Source of the DNA: Profundibacterium mesophilum KAUST100406-0324
Lineage (GTDB): Bacteria; Pseudomonadota; Alphaproteobacteria; Rhodobacterales; Rhodobacteraceae
DNA length: 64,000 nucleotides
Reading direction: 5' to 3'
Assembly (NCBI RefSeq): GCF_009835145.1
Contig: NZ_APKE01000013.1
Span: 17,696-81,695 of the forward strand
Of this stretch, positions 35,513 to 45,400 are shown one piece after another. The notes beneath the pieces were generated by a model. It was not told the origin of the DNA. It saw only the letters and a program-made list of their open reading frames with translations, and made no database searches. The position numbers and the translations under genes were made by a program. Each line of letters opens with the position of its first letter. Positions within the stretch are counted from its first letter, which is position 1.

Positions 35513-36655
35513 ATGATGTTACGAATTGCCCTCACCCTCACCCTCGCCTTGACGGCCACGCAGGTCTCTGCCAGCGCAGCGGAACTGATCGATTTTCTCG
35601 AAGGCGAGCTGTCCGACATCCGCGAAGAGGTCGAGGCCCGCGACGCGGCTCCGAACGAAGGCGGGTATTTCGAGAGCGACAAGGCCGACCACCAGGCCGA
35701 TATCGACGCCGTCCTCGACAAGGCCCTTCGCCTGGTCGTCCCGGAGACCTTCGACCTCTGGGCCGAACAGATCCGCGAGATCGACGCCGCGACGACAGAT
35801 GCCGAAACCGAACGTGCGGACCTGCTCTTGCAGCAAATGCGGGCCAAGACATCCGAAGGCGTGGGCATGGTCGGCAAGATCCTTGGCCGGGAGCATGAAC
35901 GCGGCAGCCGCGAGGACATCAATAGAAAGCTTGCCGAGATCGACGCGGCCCTTGTCCAGCTCGGCGAGGATCGCGATCTTGCCGCGACGGAGTTCGCGAA
36001 GGACATGCGCGAGCTGCACGGTGTGAAGCTGACCGACGCGCAGGCAAAGGCGATCCTCTACTCGGTGAATGGCGGCCTGATGGTCGAATCGACAGTGGTC
36101 CTTCAGGCGCTTGGAGACGTCGAGCGCCGTCTCGCGGAGGTCATGGACGCTGGCATCGGGCCGGATGCGCGCCGCACCTATCTCGGTGTCTCCTCGGCAA
36201 CGCGCCTTATCCATGCGCGTCTTTTGCAAAGGCATCTCGCCGCCTATGACGGGGATTGGCTGCCACGGCTCGAGGAGATGCGCGCGGAGACGGAGGCGCT
36301 GCAGGCACGGACCCGCCAGCAGTCACAGGCCGTCAGCCGAGAGGATGTCCGGCAGACCTACGAGAATAACATGGCGATCCAGGAACGGATCCTCGGCGTG
36401 ATTGACCGCTATGAAGCAATGCTCGAGCGGCGGCGCGGCCTGACGGCGGAGGCTCTCGATCTCGCCAGGGAAAGGGCCGATGCCGCGGTGAACACCCTCA
36501 TCACGCTCGAGACCGCGGCCAGCCTGTCGCTGGTGATCTCCGAGGCCACGAGCCAGTACGAGGACGTGATGTCGGTCGATCTGCCGGAACTGGAGCAGCT
36601 TGATCCTCAGGAGTTCGAGGAGATGTTCGATATCTCCCGCCGTCTCGGCTCCTGA
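35513..36655 (+). CDS. secreted helical protein of unknown function
   Basis: I do not recognise this 380-residue protein. It has a Sec signal peptide (MMLRIALTLTLALTATQVSASAAEL), so it is probably periplasmic. The mature part is rich in Glu, Ala, Leu and Arg and predicted almost entirely helical, with coiled-coil-like stretches (about 245-330) and no transmembrane helix after the signal. It contains no cysteines that I can see after the signal. The start at 35513 was chosen because the signal peptide begins there; no strong ribosome-binding site is visible. It stands alone, with non-coding DNA of over 300 nt on each side. Confidence 0.6.
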   Translation: MMLRIALTLTLALTATQVSASAAELIDFLEGELSDIREEVEARDAAPNEGGYFESDKADHQADIDAVLDKALRLVVPETFDLWAEQIREIDAATTDAETERADLLLQQMRAKTSEGVGMVGKILGREHERGSREDINRKLAEIDAALVQLGEDRDLAATEFAKDMRELHGVKLTDAQAKAILYSVNGGLMVESTVVLQALGDVERRLAEVMDAGIGPDARRTYLGVSSATRLIHARLLQRHLAAYDGDWLPRLEEMRAETEALQARTRQQSQAVSREDVRQTYENNMAIQERILGVIDRYEAMLERRRGLTAEALDLARERADAAVNTLITLETAASLSLVISEATSQYEDVMSVDLPELEQLDPQEFEEMFDISRRLGS

Positions 36656-36992
36656 TGAGTGCGAGACCCCGAACAGCAGGAAAGCGATCGGCGCGCCCCT
36701 TTCTCATGGCGGAGTGATGCAGCGCCCCGGGCGCCATTGCTCCCAGTGAGCCGCCGCCTCGAGCAATGGACGTCCGAGCGCGGTTGAAGGGGGTGGCGGT
36801 CGGTACGTCCAGGGCGCGTGAATGACGACTGGAAGAGCAGGGCTATCTATCGGGCATGGGGCGGGGTCATAGGAGCCTCCAACGAAGAGCGATGGGGCGT
36901 CACCATCCAGCGCCGGTGCAACATCATGTTGCACCCTCCACGGCAACGGGGGCAAAAGGCCCGGGAAAGCGAACAGGGGTATCGGGGGCACC
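36656..36992. other. intergenic region upstream of dusA
   Basis: 337 nt without a supported gene. It holds one clear inverted repeat at 36915-36935, described separately. Several short frames are open on both strands but look like GC-rich noise. Confidence 0.45.
36915..36935. promoter_or_regulatory. 8-bp inverted repeat, operator-like, upstream of dusA
   Basis: GGTGCAAC (36915-36922) and GTTGCACC (36928-36935) are exact complements around ATCAT. The 21-bp site lies 58 nt upstream of the dusA ATG. Symmetry and size fit a dimeric repressor site; the regulator is unknown. Confidence 0.45.
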
Positions 36993-38033
36993 ATGAGCAC
37001 AGAGCCAGGAAAGCCGGGGGTTTGTGCCCTCGATCGCGCAGCCCGCCTCTCGGTCGCCCCGATGATGGACTGGACCGACCGGCATTGCCGCGTGCTGCAC
37101 AGGATCCTGAGCCGAGAAGCGCTTCTCTACACCGAGATGGTGACCGCGCCCGCGCTGGTGCGGGGCGGGGCGCTGCATCTTCTCGAGCATGACCCGGTCG
37201 AGCATCCCGCCGCCCTGCAACTGGGCGGATCGGAGCCGGCCGAGCTGGCGCGGGCGGCACGGCTCGGAGAAGAGGCAGGCTACGGCGAGATCAACCTCAA
37301 TGTCGGCTGCCCCTCGGACAGGGTGCAATCGGGCGCGTTCGGTGCGGTCCTCATGAAGCAGCCCGGGCTTGTCGCGGACTGCGTGGCCGCGATGCGCGGC
37401 GCCGTCGGCTCGGAGGTGACGGTGAAATGCCGGATCGGCGTCGACGATCAGGAGCCGCGCGACATATTGCCGGCCTTTCTCGAACAGATCCGCGCGGCCG
37501 GCATCCGGCGTGTCACGATCCACGCCCGCAAGGCCTGGCTGCAGGGTTTGTCGCCCAAGCAGAACAGGGATGTGCCACCACTCGACTATGATCTCGTGAT
37601 CGCGATGAAGGCGGCCTTTCCCGATCTGCATGTGAGCATCAATGGCGGGATCGAAGATCTGCAGAGCGCCGAGGGGTTCCTGGCGCGGGGGCTCGACGGC
37701 GTGATGATCGGTCGTGCGGCCTATCACCGGCCGGCCGATATTCTGGGCGAGGCCGATGCGCGTATCTTCGGCGCGGCGCCGGTGATGGAGGGCGAGGATC
37801 CGGCCGAGCGCGCGGTGATCGGGATGCTGCCCTATATCGAGGCGCATGTGAGCGCGGGCGGACGCCTCGCACAAGTCACGCGGCACATGCTCGGTCTTTT
37901 CGCCCAGCGCCCCGGCGCGCGGGAATGGCGCCGCATACTGTCCGAGGGTGCGCATCGCCCCGGTGCCGGTCCCGATCTCGTCGCCTCGGCCCTCGGCGCG
38001 GTGCGCGAGGCCGGCGCCCGCAGCGCCGCCTGA
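36993..38033 (+). CDS. dusA: tRNA-dihydrouridine(20/20a) synthase
   Basis: FMN-dependent reductase that makes dihydrouridine in the tRNA D-loop. The 346-residue protein has SVAPMMDWTDRHCR at the start of the TIM barrel, LNVGCPSDRVQSGAFGAVLM with catalytic C106, IHARKAWLQGLSPKQNRDVPPLDY, and GVMIGRAAYHRP. The HARKAWLxGLSPKxNR segment is specific to DusA over DusB and DusC. It is convergent with the DUF1289 gene, with 4 nt between the stop codons. Confidence 0.94.
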   Translation: MSTEPGKPGVCALDRAARLSVAPMMDWTDRHCRVLHRILSREALLYTEMVTAPALVRGGALHLLEHDPVEHPAALQLGGSEPAELARAARLGEEAGYGEINLNVGCPSDRVQSGAFGAVLMKQPGLVADCVAAMRGAVGSEVTVKCRIGVDDQEPRDILPAFLEQIRAAGIRRVTIHARKAWLQGLSPKQNRDVPPLDYDLVIAMKAAFPDLHVSINGGIEDLQSAEGFLARGLDGVMIGRAAYHRPADILGEADARIFGAAPVMEGEDPAERAVIGMLPYIEAHVSAGGRLAQVTRHMLGLFAQRPGAREWRRILSEGAHRPGAGPDLVASALGAVREAGARSAA

Positions 38034-38037
38034 TTGC

Positions 38038-38256
38038 TCAGCCCAGGCGCCCGGCGCGCCCGCCGCGTCTTTGTTTGAGGCGCGGTGCGCGGCCGGGCAG
38101 ATCGGCCATGACGGCCGCGCGCTCCTCGTCGCTCATCGCGCTCCAGCGGGTAATCTCGTCGATACTGCGCAAACAACCCGCGCAGATGCGCTCGGCGGGA
38201 TGAATCACGCAAATCTGCACACAGGGGCTTTCGATGGGGGGTCTGTCGTTCATCAC
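38038..38256 (-). CDS. DUF1289 family small cysteine-rich protein
   Basis: A 72-residue protein. SPCVQICVIHPAERICAGCLRSIDEITRW has the four-cysteine pattern CxxxC...CxGC of DUF1289, which may bind iron or zinc. The tail is arginine-rich. No function is established. It overlaps the end of ruvX by 4 nt (ATGA), so it belongs to the ccmI-ruvX-DUF1289 transcription unit. Confidence 0.85.
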   Translation of the reverse strand: MMNDRPPIESPCVQICVIHPAERICAGCLRSIDEITRWSAMSDEERAAVMADLPGRAPRLKQRRGGRAGRLG

Positions 38257-38726
38257 TGTGCTCCGATCCGTGCGAGCCGGTCGAGCGCGCCCTGCAGGAT
38301 ATAGGCGGCGGCGACATGGTCGATGACCTCGGCGCGGCGGCGGCGGGACGTGTCGGCCTCGAGAAGGGCCCGTTCGGCGGCCACGGTCGACAGGCGCTCA
38401 TCCCAGAAGGTGATCACGAGATCGGTCATCCCCGCGAGGTTGCGGGCGAAGGCGCGCGTCGATTGCGCACGGGGGCCCTCGCTGCCATCCATGTTGCGCG
38501 GCAGGCCGAGAACGACGCCGCCGATCATCCGGCTTTCGAACTGGGTCATCAACTCCTGCGCATCCAGCGTGAACTTGCGCCGTTTGACGGTCATGAGCGG
38601 CGTTGCGACCGACAGGAACGTATCGGATACCGCCAGCCCGATCGTCTCTGTTCCCAAGTCGAGGCCGGCCAGCGCACGGCGCGGGGGCAGGGCCGCTGCG
38701 AAGTCTTCGATCCGGTCGTGGATCAT
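38253..38726 (-). CDS. ruvX: Holliday junction resolvase-like protein RuvX/YqgF
   Basis: A 157-residue RNase H-fold nuclease-like protein linked to 16S rRNA 5' end maturation and DNA repair. LAGLDLGTETIGLAVSDT holds the first catalytic aspartate, VVLGLPRNMDGSEGPRAQSTRAFA and FWDERLSTVAAE the next conserved segments, and VIDHVAAAYILQGALD the final Asp. It lies between ccmI and DUF1289, overlapping each by 4 nt. Confidence 0.93.
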   Translation of the reverse strand: MIHDRIEDFAAALPPRRALAGLDLGTETIGLAVSDTFLSVATPLMTVKRRKFTLDAQELMTQFESRMIGGVVLGLPRNMDGSEGPRAQSTRAFARNLAGMTDLVITFWDERLSTVAAERALLEADTSRRRRAEVIDHVAAAYILQGALDRLARIGAQ

Positions 38727-39964
38727 TGCGTATCCGCCCCTGCGCCGGACGCCCCGGCGGCACGTGCGGCCGCCTCGACCGCGGCGCGGTCTTGGGCCGT
38801 GCCGGCGAAATTCAACTGCGCCGCTTCCCAGGCCGCGTCGATCCCCGCGCTGTCGCCGAGCACGGAGAGCGCGCCGAAAAGCCGCTCCCATTCGGCGCGC
38901 GTGCCCCCCTCGGTGATAAGACGGTCCGACAGGCCGGCGACCATCGAGCGGATCATCTGCTGGCGATCTTCATCGCTCATGTCTTCGGCCGCGGCGATCT
39001 GCGCGGCATCGGGGCCGGGCAGGGCGCTGCCCTCTGGCGGGTCGTATCGCACGCCGGCAAGCTGCGCCAGTTCGACGATCTGTTCACGGATCGGCGGCAG
39101 CCACGGCGCGTCGGGCGGGCTGTCCTCGAGGAGCTGACGCCAGAGGCCGAAGGCGAGATCGGGCCGCCCGACCTGCGCATGGGTCAGACCCTTGAGATAC
39201 CGGGCGCGGCCATTCGACGGATCGCGCGCGAGCGCGGCGTCGAGGGCGGTCTCGGCCTCCGGCGAGACATAACCGCCCGCCGCCAGGATCAGGAACTCGG
39301 CCGCCTGCGTGATCTCGGTCGCGCTGGCCTCGGCGCCGCGCAGTTGAACGAGCTGCATCTGGGCCTGCGCGGCCGCGCCGAAATTGCCCAGGCGCGCCTC
39401 GTTGCGGGCCAGAAGCTGATAGCCCTGCTGATCGTCGGGACGCTCCGCAACGGCTCCGCGCAGCTTGCGCATCAGCTCGAGAAAGGCCGGATCGACCTCT
39501 TGAGCACGCGGCAGGCTCGACAGCGCGGCCTCCTCGGCGTCGGGCTGACGCGGGCGTTCGGTGCGGGCCTGCTCGACAAGGGCGATGCGATGGGCGAGCG
39601 GCAGATCGGGATATCCCGGCGCCCCGGTCGACAGGTAGAGTGCGCCCCCGCCGGCGAGGATGACGAGGACCGTGACCGCCGCGGCGATGGCGCTCGCCGC
39701 GCGCGGCGCGGGAGAGGTGCGGTCCGCTCCCGCCCGCCGGTCCGCCTCGATGAGGCGGCGCGAGATCTCGGTGCGCAGCCGCGCGGCCTCCGTCTCGGCG
39801 ATGGTGCCGCGTTCCAGGTCGCGCTCGATCTCCTCGAGTTGGTCGCGATAGACGCTCACGGATTGCGCGCCGGCGGATGCCGACCGCTCGCTTCGAAGAA
39901 GCACCATCGTGACGATGCCCGCCACGGTGGCGGCGATCGCGAAGGCCACCAGCCAGAATGTCAT
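38723..39964 (-). CDS. ccmI: cytochrome c biogenesis protein CcmI
   Basis: Apocytochrome c chaperone of the Ccm system. The 413-residue protein has a membrane segment at about 1-22, a cytoplasmic loop with VYRDQLEEIERDLERGTIAETEAARLRTEISRRL (leucine-zipper-like in CcmI), a second membrane segment at about 90-112, and a periplasmic TPR-containing C-terminal region. SVYRDQLEEIERD is a strong family signature. It is the first gene of the minus-strand set with ruvX and DUF1289. The other ccm genes are not in this window. Confidence 0.92.
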   Translation of the reverse strand: MTFWLVAFAIAATVAGIVTMVLLRSERSASAGAQSVSVYRDQLEEIERDLERGTIAETEAARLRTEISRRLIEADRRAGADRTSPAPRAASAIAAAVTVLVILAGGGALYLSTGAPGYPDLPLAHRIALVEQARTERPRQPDAEEAALSSLPRAQEVDPAFLELMRKLRGAVAERPDDQQGYQLLARNEARLGNFGAAAQAQMQLVQLRGAEASATEITQAAEFLILAAGGYVSPEAETALDAALARDPSNGRARYLKGLTHAQVGRPDLAFGLWRQLLEDSPPDAPWLPPIREQIVELAQLAGVRYDPPEGSALPGPDAAQIAAAEDMSDEDRQQMIRSMVAGLSDRLITEGGTRAEWERLFGALSVLGDSAGIDAAWEAAQLNFAGTAQDRAAVEAAARAAGASGAGADTQ

Positions 39965-40193
39965 CCCAAGCCCCTTTGCTGTTCCGCACCCGTCTTAGCG
40001 GGAACGGCCCTCCGGTGAAAGCGTGGGCGGGCCGGGCGATGCTCACAAGCGGGCGAGCGGGGCCAGCCCTTGCGTGAATGTCGCGAAAGACCACGCAATT
40101 GCCGCTTCGCGCGGACCCGGCGGGCGGGCTATGCCTATCACGGAAGCCGGGGGGATCGCTCGATTCCCTGCCATGGTCCGCCGGGAGGTCGAG

Positions 40194-41438
40194 ATGCAGC
40201 GTTATTCCGTTTTCGCCGTGGCGCGGGAGGCCATGCGCCACCACCGCGGGTGGCAGCGGGCCTGGCGCTCGCCAGAGCCGCGCAAGCGCTATGACGTGGT
40301 GATCGTGGGGGCCGGGGGGCATGGGCTCGCGACGGCCTATTACCTCGGGCGCAATCACGGGATCCGCAATGTCGCCATCCTCGAGAAGGGCTGGCTGGGG
40401 GGCGGCAATACCGGGCGCAACACCACCATCATCCGCTCCAACTACCTGCAGGACGCGTCGGCGGCGATCTACGAGAAATCGCGCAGCCTTTACGAGACGA
40501 TGAGCCAGGATCTGAACTACAACGTGATGTTCAGCCCGCGCGGCGTGATGATGCTCGCCCAGACCGAGCACGAGAAGCGCGGCTACCTGCGCACGGCCCA
40601 CGCGAACGGGCGCCAGGGGGTGGCGACGGAGTTCATCGGCCCCGATCGGGTCAAGCAGCTCTGCCCGATCATCGAGACCCGCGGGCCGCGTTACCCGGTG
40701 CTCGGCGCCCTGTGGCAGCCGCGCGCGGGAACCGCCCGCCACGATGCCGTCGCCTGGGGCTATGCGCGGGCCTGCTCGGATATGGGAATGGACATCATCC
40801 AGCAATGCGAGGTGACCGGGATCACGAGCCGGCAGGGCCATGTGACCGGGGTCGAGACGAGCCGCGGGCCGATCGCCTGCGGCAAGCTGGGCCTCGTGGC
40901 GGCCGGACATTCGGGCGTGCTCTCGCAGATGGCCGGGTTCCGACTTCCGATCGAGAGCGTCGCCCTGCAGGCGCTTGTCTCGGAGCCGGTCAAACCCTGT
41001 ATGGACGTGGTTGTCATGGCCAATACCGTCCATGGCTACCTCAGCCAGTCCGACAAGGGGGAAATGGTGATCGGTGGCGGCGCGGACGGCTACAACAACT
41101 ACACCCAGCGCGGCAGTTTCCATCACGTCGAGGAAACGGTCAGGGCGCTGATCGAGACCTTCCCGATGCTCTCGCGGCTGAACATGCTGCGCCAGTGGGG
41201 CGGCATCGTGGACATGACCGGGGACCGCTCACCGATCCTGTCACGCAGCCCGCTTGCGGGATGCTTCGTCAATTGCGGTTGGGGCACCGGCGGGTTCAAG
41301 GCGATCCCCGGCTCGGGATGGGCGATGGCCGAGCTGATGGCGCGCGGTGCCAGCACGCTCGCCGACCCCTTTTCCCTGTCGCGTTTCGCCGAGGGGCGGT
41401 TCATCGACGAGTCGGTCGCGGCGGGGGTGGCCCATTGA
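40194..41438 (+). CDS. soxB: sarcosine oxidase beta subunit
   Basis: Oxidises sarcosine to glycine and, with folate, passes on a one-carbon unit. The 414-residue subunit of the heterotetramer starts MQRYSVFAVAREAMRHHRGWQRAWRSPEPRKRYDVV, then VIVGAGGHGLATAYYLG (dinucleotide motif). GTARHDAVAWGYARA contains H183, the likely counterpart of the histidine that carries covalent FMN. GGWGTGGFKAIPGSG-like CGWGTGGFKAIPGSG is near the end. The start follows GGGAGG. It opens the order soxB - small membrane protein - soxD - soxA - soxG. Confidence 0.95.
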   Translation: MQRYSVFAVAREAMRHHRGWQRAWRSPEPRKRYDVVIVGAGGHGLATAYYLGRNHGIRNVAILEKGWLGGGNTGRNTTIIRSNYLQDASAAIYEKSRSLYETMSQDLNYNVMFSPRGVMMLAQTEHEKRGYLRTAHANGRQGVATEFIGPDRVKQLCPIIETRGPRYPVLGALWQPRAGTARHDAVAWGYARACSDMGMDIIQQCEVTGITSRQGHVTGVETSRGPIACGKLGLVAAGHSGVLSQMAGFRLPIESVALQALVSEPVKPCMDVVVMANTVHGYLSQSDKGEMVIGGGADGYNNYTQRGSFHHVEETVRALIETFPMLSRLNMLRQWGGIVDMTGDRSPILSRSPLAGCFVNCGWGTGGFKAIPGSGWAMAELMARGASTLADPFSLSRFAEGRFIDESVAAGVAH

Positions 41439-41559
41439 CCCCGGCCGGGCCGCGCGAGGTGTTGCTGAACGGCCATATCTTCGGTCGCGGCGCGGCTGCA
41501 AGGAACCGGATGTCATTCGACATCGTTCCCTGTCCAATCTTTGCATTGGAGTTTGCGCC

Positions 41560-41904
41560 ATGTCGGACCCGAACACGAACCACAACAATCATAGCTCCCA
41601 CACGTCCCGGGAGACGCATGTCACCGAGAAGCGCAGTGGCAGTTCCATGGCGTTCATCGTCGGCGGCCTCGTCGTCGCCGTGGCCGTCATCGCCTGGCTC
41701 TTCCTGGGCGGCACCGATCTCGATTCCACCGGCACCGCGACCGGCGACAGCGATACCAACATCACGGTCGAATCCCCCGAGGCGAGCGCCGAGGGCGGCA
41801 CCGTGGTCGAGAGCGAGAGCGACACGCCCGTGCTGGAGCCTGTCGATCCGGCCGAGCCTGCGGCTCCGGCCGAACCGGTCGAGCCCGAAACCACCGCCAA
41901 CTGA
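41560..41904 (+). CDS. small single-pass membrane protein inside the sox cluster
   Basis: A 114-residue protein: a polar, His/Asn-rich N-terminus (MSDPNTNHNNHSSHTSRE), one transmembrane helix (MAFIVGGLVVAVAVIAWLFLGG, about 30-51) and an acidic Thr/Ser/Glu/Pro-rich tail that is probably disordered. No enzymatic motif is present. GGAG lies 9 nt before the ATG. It separates soxB from soxD, where sarcosine oxidase genes are usually contiguous, and is followed by its own hairpin. It may be transcribed on its own and have nothing to do with sarcosine. Confidence 0.7.
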   Translation: MSDPNTNHNNHSSHTSRETHVTEKRSGSSMAFIVGGLVVAVAVIAWLFLGGTDLDSTGTATGDSDTNITVESPEASAEGGTVVESESDTPVLEPVDPAEPAAPAEPVEPETTAN

Positions 41905-41961
41905 TCGCCGGCATCCCGGCGCGCGCGGCCTTCGGGCAGCGCGCCAAGCCCTCGGGCCTTC

Positions 41962-41988
41962 GCCCCGCATGATGGTTTCATGCGGGGC
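41962..41988 (+). terminator. hairpin between the small membrane protein gene and soxD
   Basis: GCCCCGCATGA (41962-41972) pairs perfectly with TCATGCGGGGC (41978-41988), loop TGGTT, followed by ATTCGG. It would split soxB and the small gene from soxDAG unless transcription reads through. Confidence 0.6.
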
Positions 41989-42033
41989 ATTCGGCTTGCC
42001 GCGACCCTTTCGCCTGTCACTAGGGAGGTGCGC

Positions 42034-42363
42034 ATGCTGATCCTGACCTGTCCCGCCTGCGGGATCGCCGCCGACGAGACCGAGCTTCATCCGGGCGGCG
42101 AGGCGCATGTCGCCCGTGCCGGACCTCACGCGTCGGAGGAGGCATTCTCGGACTATCTCTTCTCTCGCGAGAACCCGCGCGGGGTCCATTTCGAGCGCTG
42201 GCGCCACGCGATGGGCTGCGGCAAGTGGTTTCACGCGGCCCGCTGCACCGTGACGCTCGAAATCTTCGGCACCTATAGGGCCGATTGCACGGCGCCGCCC
42301 GAGGCGCTTCTCGAACGGATCCGCGCCGCCCGGCCGGGCTGGTCGTGGAGAGATTTCAAATGA
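42034..42363 (+). CDS. soxD: sarcosine oxidase delta subunit
   Basis: Small zinc-containing subunit of the heterotetramer, 109 residues. Zinc ligands C6 and C9 are in LTCPACG, and WRHAMGCGKWFHAARC carries the histidine and cysteine that complete the site. DYLFSRENPRGVHFERWRH is the family signature. AGGGAGG precedes the ATG at 42034. It is followed 40 nt later by soxA. Confidence 0.94.
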   Translation: MLILTCPACGIAADETELHPGGEAHVARAGPHASEEAFSDYLFSRENPRGVHFERWRHAMGCGKWFHAARCTVTLEIFGTYRADCTAPPEALLERIRAARPGWSWRDFK

Positions 42364-42403
42364 CGTTGCGCGGCATCACGGCCATCTTGCGAAAGGAGCG
42401 CGC

Positions 42404-45400
42404 ATGAGCAGCAGGCTTTCGACCGGGGGGCGCCTGATCGACCGCGATCGCCGCGTCGCGTTCAGCTTCAACGGGCGCGCCCTGGAGGGTTACGAGGGTG
42501 ACACGCTGGCCTCGGCGCTGCTGGCGGCCGATCAGATGCTCATGGGGCGCTCGTTCAAGTATCACCGCCCGCGCGGCGTGGTGGCCAGCGGACCCGAGGA
42601 GCCCAACGCCCTGATGGGCATCGGCGAAGGCCGGCGCTTCGAGCCCAACGTGAAGGCCAGCGTCGCGCCTTTGTCGGACGGCCTGCAGGCGATCAGCCAG
42701 AACCACTGGCCCAGCCTCGAGCATGACATCGGGGCGGTCAACGCCGCGCTCTCGCCGTTCCTGCCCGCCGGCTTCTATTACAAGATGTTCAAGCAGCCGC
42801 GCGCCTTCTGGAAACATGTCTACGAGCCGTTCATCCGCCGCAGCGCCGGTCTCGGCCGGCCGCCGGAGGGGGTGGATGCGGACCGTTATGAGCATTTCAA
42901 CGTCACCGTCGATGTCGTGGTCATCGGCGGCGGTGTGGCGGGGATCGAAGCGGCGCGGGCGGCGGCGGCACGGGGTGCGCAGGTGCTCCTGATCGAACAG
43001 CGCGCGCATTGGGGCGGACGGGCCCCGGTCGATGGCGGGACGATCGACGACATGGCCCCCGCCGATTGGGTGGAGCGGCAGATCGCGGCGCTCGCGGCCC
43101 TGCCCAACGTCCATCTGCGCCTGCGCTGCATGGGGGCGGGGATTTACGATCACGGCTATTGCCTGGCGCAGGAAACCTGCATGCCCGGGCCGAACGCCCC
43201 GCAGGAGGGCGCGCCGCGTCACAGGCTCTGGCGGATCAGGGCCAGGCGCATCATCACCGCCACCGGTGCGATCGAACGACCCCTTGCCTTCGCCGGCAAT
43301 GACGTGCCGGGGGTGATGCTCGCCTCCGCGATGCGCGACTATCTCGTGGATCACGCCGTTGCCGCGGGGGATCGCAGCGTGATCATCACCAACAACGACG
43401 ATGCCTATCGCAGCGCGCTGGCGCTGCACCGGGCGGGACTCACGGTTTGCGCGATCCTCGATCTGCGCGGCGCGGCCGATGGCGCCCTGCCGCAAGAAGC
43501 CCGCGCGGCGGGGCTGCGCGTCATCACCGGGCGCGGCATTGCCGGCATCCGGGGTGGCAAGCGGGTGACCGGGGTCGCGGTCTGCGGCGCGGAGGGGAGC
43601 GGCGCGGTTCTCGAGGAGATCGCCTGCGACGCGGTGGGCATGTCGGGCGGATGGTCCCCGGTCGTGCATCTTTGGTCGCATTGCGGAGGGAAACTTGCCT
43701 GGGATGCGGAGCGGGGGATGTTCCTTCCCGATCCGGACCGTGCCCCGACGGGCGCCGACGGAACGGCCTTCGTGCGCTGCGCCGGCGCCGCAGGGGGGCA
43801 TTTCGCGCTCGGCGCGCTCTTCGCGGACGCCTTCGAGGCCGGATGCGCGGCGGCAACGGATACGGGGGCCGAGGATACAGGGGCCGGGGATACGGGGCCC
43901 AAGGAGACGGGCGCCGAGGAGACGGCCAGCCGCGGGCACTCCGCGCCGGAGGAGATGCTGCAGCCTGTCTGGATGGTGCCGCAGGCCGCGGGCCCAGAAC
44001 TGCGCGCCAAGATTTTCCTCGATTTTCAGAACGACGTGAAGGTCAGCGATGTGCAGCTCGCCGCCCGCGAGGGCTTCGAAAGCGTCGAGCATGCGAAGCG
44101 CTACACCACGCTCGGCATGGCGACAGACCAGGGGAAGTTGAGCAACATCAACGGCCTGGCCATACTTGCGCAGGCGCGCGGCGCGGCGATCCCCGATGTC
44201 GGCACGACGACCTTTCGCCCCCCCTATACCCCGATCTCGATGGGGGCCGTCGCGGGAGAGGCGCGCGGCGCGCTGTTCCAGCCGGTGCGGCGCACGCCGA
44301 TGCACGACTGGCATGACGCCCATGGCGCCGATTGGGAGCCGGTCGGCCATTGGCGCCGGCCCTATTGCTACCTGCACGACGGCGAGAGACGCGCGGCAGC
44401 GGTGAGCCGCGAGGTGACGGCCGTGCGCACTGCCGCCGGGATTCTCGATGCCTCGACCCTAGGCAAGATCGTGGTGCGCGGCCCGGACGCGGCGCGCTTT
44501 CTCGACATGATCTATACCAACATGATGTCGACGCTGAAGCCGGGACGCTGCCGCTACGGCCTGATCTGCGACGAGAACGGGTTCCTGATCGATGACGGCG
44601 TGGTCGCCCGGCTGGGCGAGGACAGTTTCCTGTGCCACACGACGACCGGCGGGGCGGAGCGCATCCACGCCCATATGGAGGAATGGCTGCAGACCGAATG
44701 GTGGGACTGGAAGGTCTATTGCCTGAACCAGACCGAGCAATTCGCGCAGATCGCGGTTGCCGGGCCGAAGGCGCGCGAGATCCTCGAGCGTCTCGGGGGG
44801 ATGGCGCTGGACGCCGAAACCCTGCCTTTCATGGGCTGGATGGAGGGCACGCTCGGCGGTATCGCGGCGCGCGTCTTCCGCATCTCCTTCTCCGGCGAGC
44901 TGAGCTACGAGATCGCGGTGCCTGCGGGGCAGGGGCCGGCGCTCTGGAACAAGCTCGTGGCGGCGGGCGGCGAGGCCGGGATCACCCCCTACGGAACCGA
45001 AGCCCTGCATGTCCTGCGTGCCGAGAAGGGGTTCATCATGATCGGCGACGAGACGGACGGAACCGTCATCCCGCAGGATCTCGGGCTCGATTGGGCGGTA
45101 TCCAAGAAGAAGGAGGACTTCATCGGCAAGCGTGCGCTCTCGCGCAGCCATATGAGCGATCCGGGACGCTGGAAGCTCGTCGGGCTGGAAACGCTGTCGG
45201 GCGAGGTTCTTCCCGACGGGGCCTATGCCATTGATGACGGACATGACGCGGCCGGTCAGAAGGCGGTCCAGGGACGCGTGACCTCGAGCTATCGCTCCGC
45301 GACGCTGGGACGCGGCATCGCGCTTGGCCTGCTGCGCCATGGGCCCGAGCGGATGGGAGAAATCGTGGAATTCACGCAGATCTCGGGACCGCCGATCGCG

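Noticed and set aside
36704..37000. A 98-codon frame on the minus strand upstream of dusA.
   Set aside because: Proline-rich, with no recognisable domain; it covers the dyad at 36915 and runs into the dusA start.
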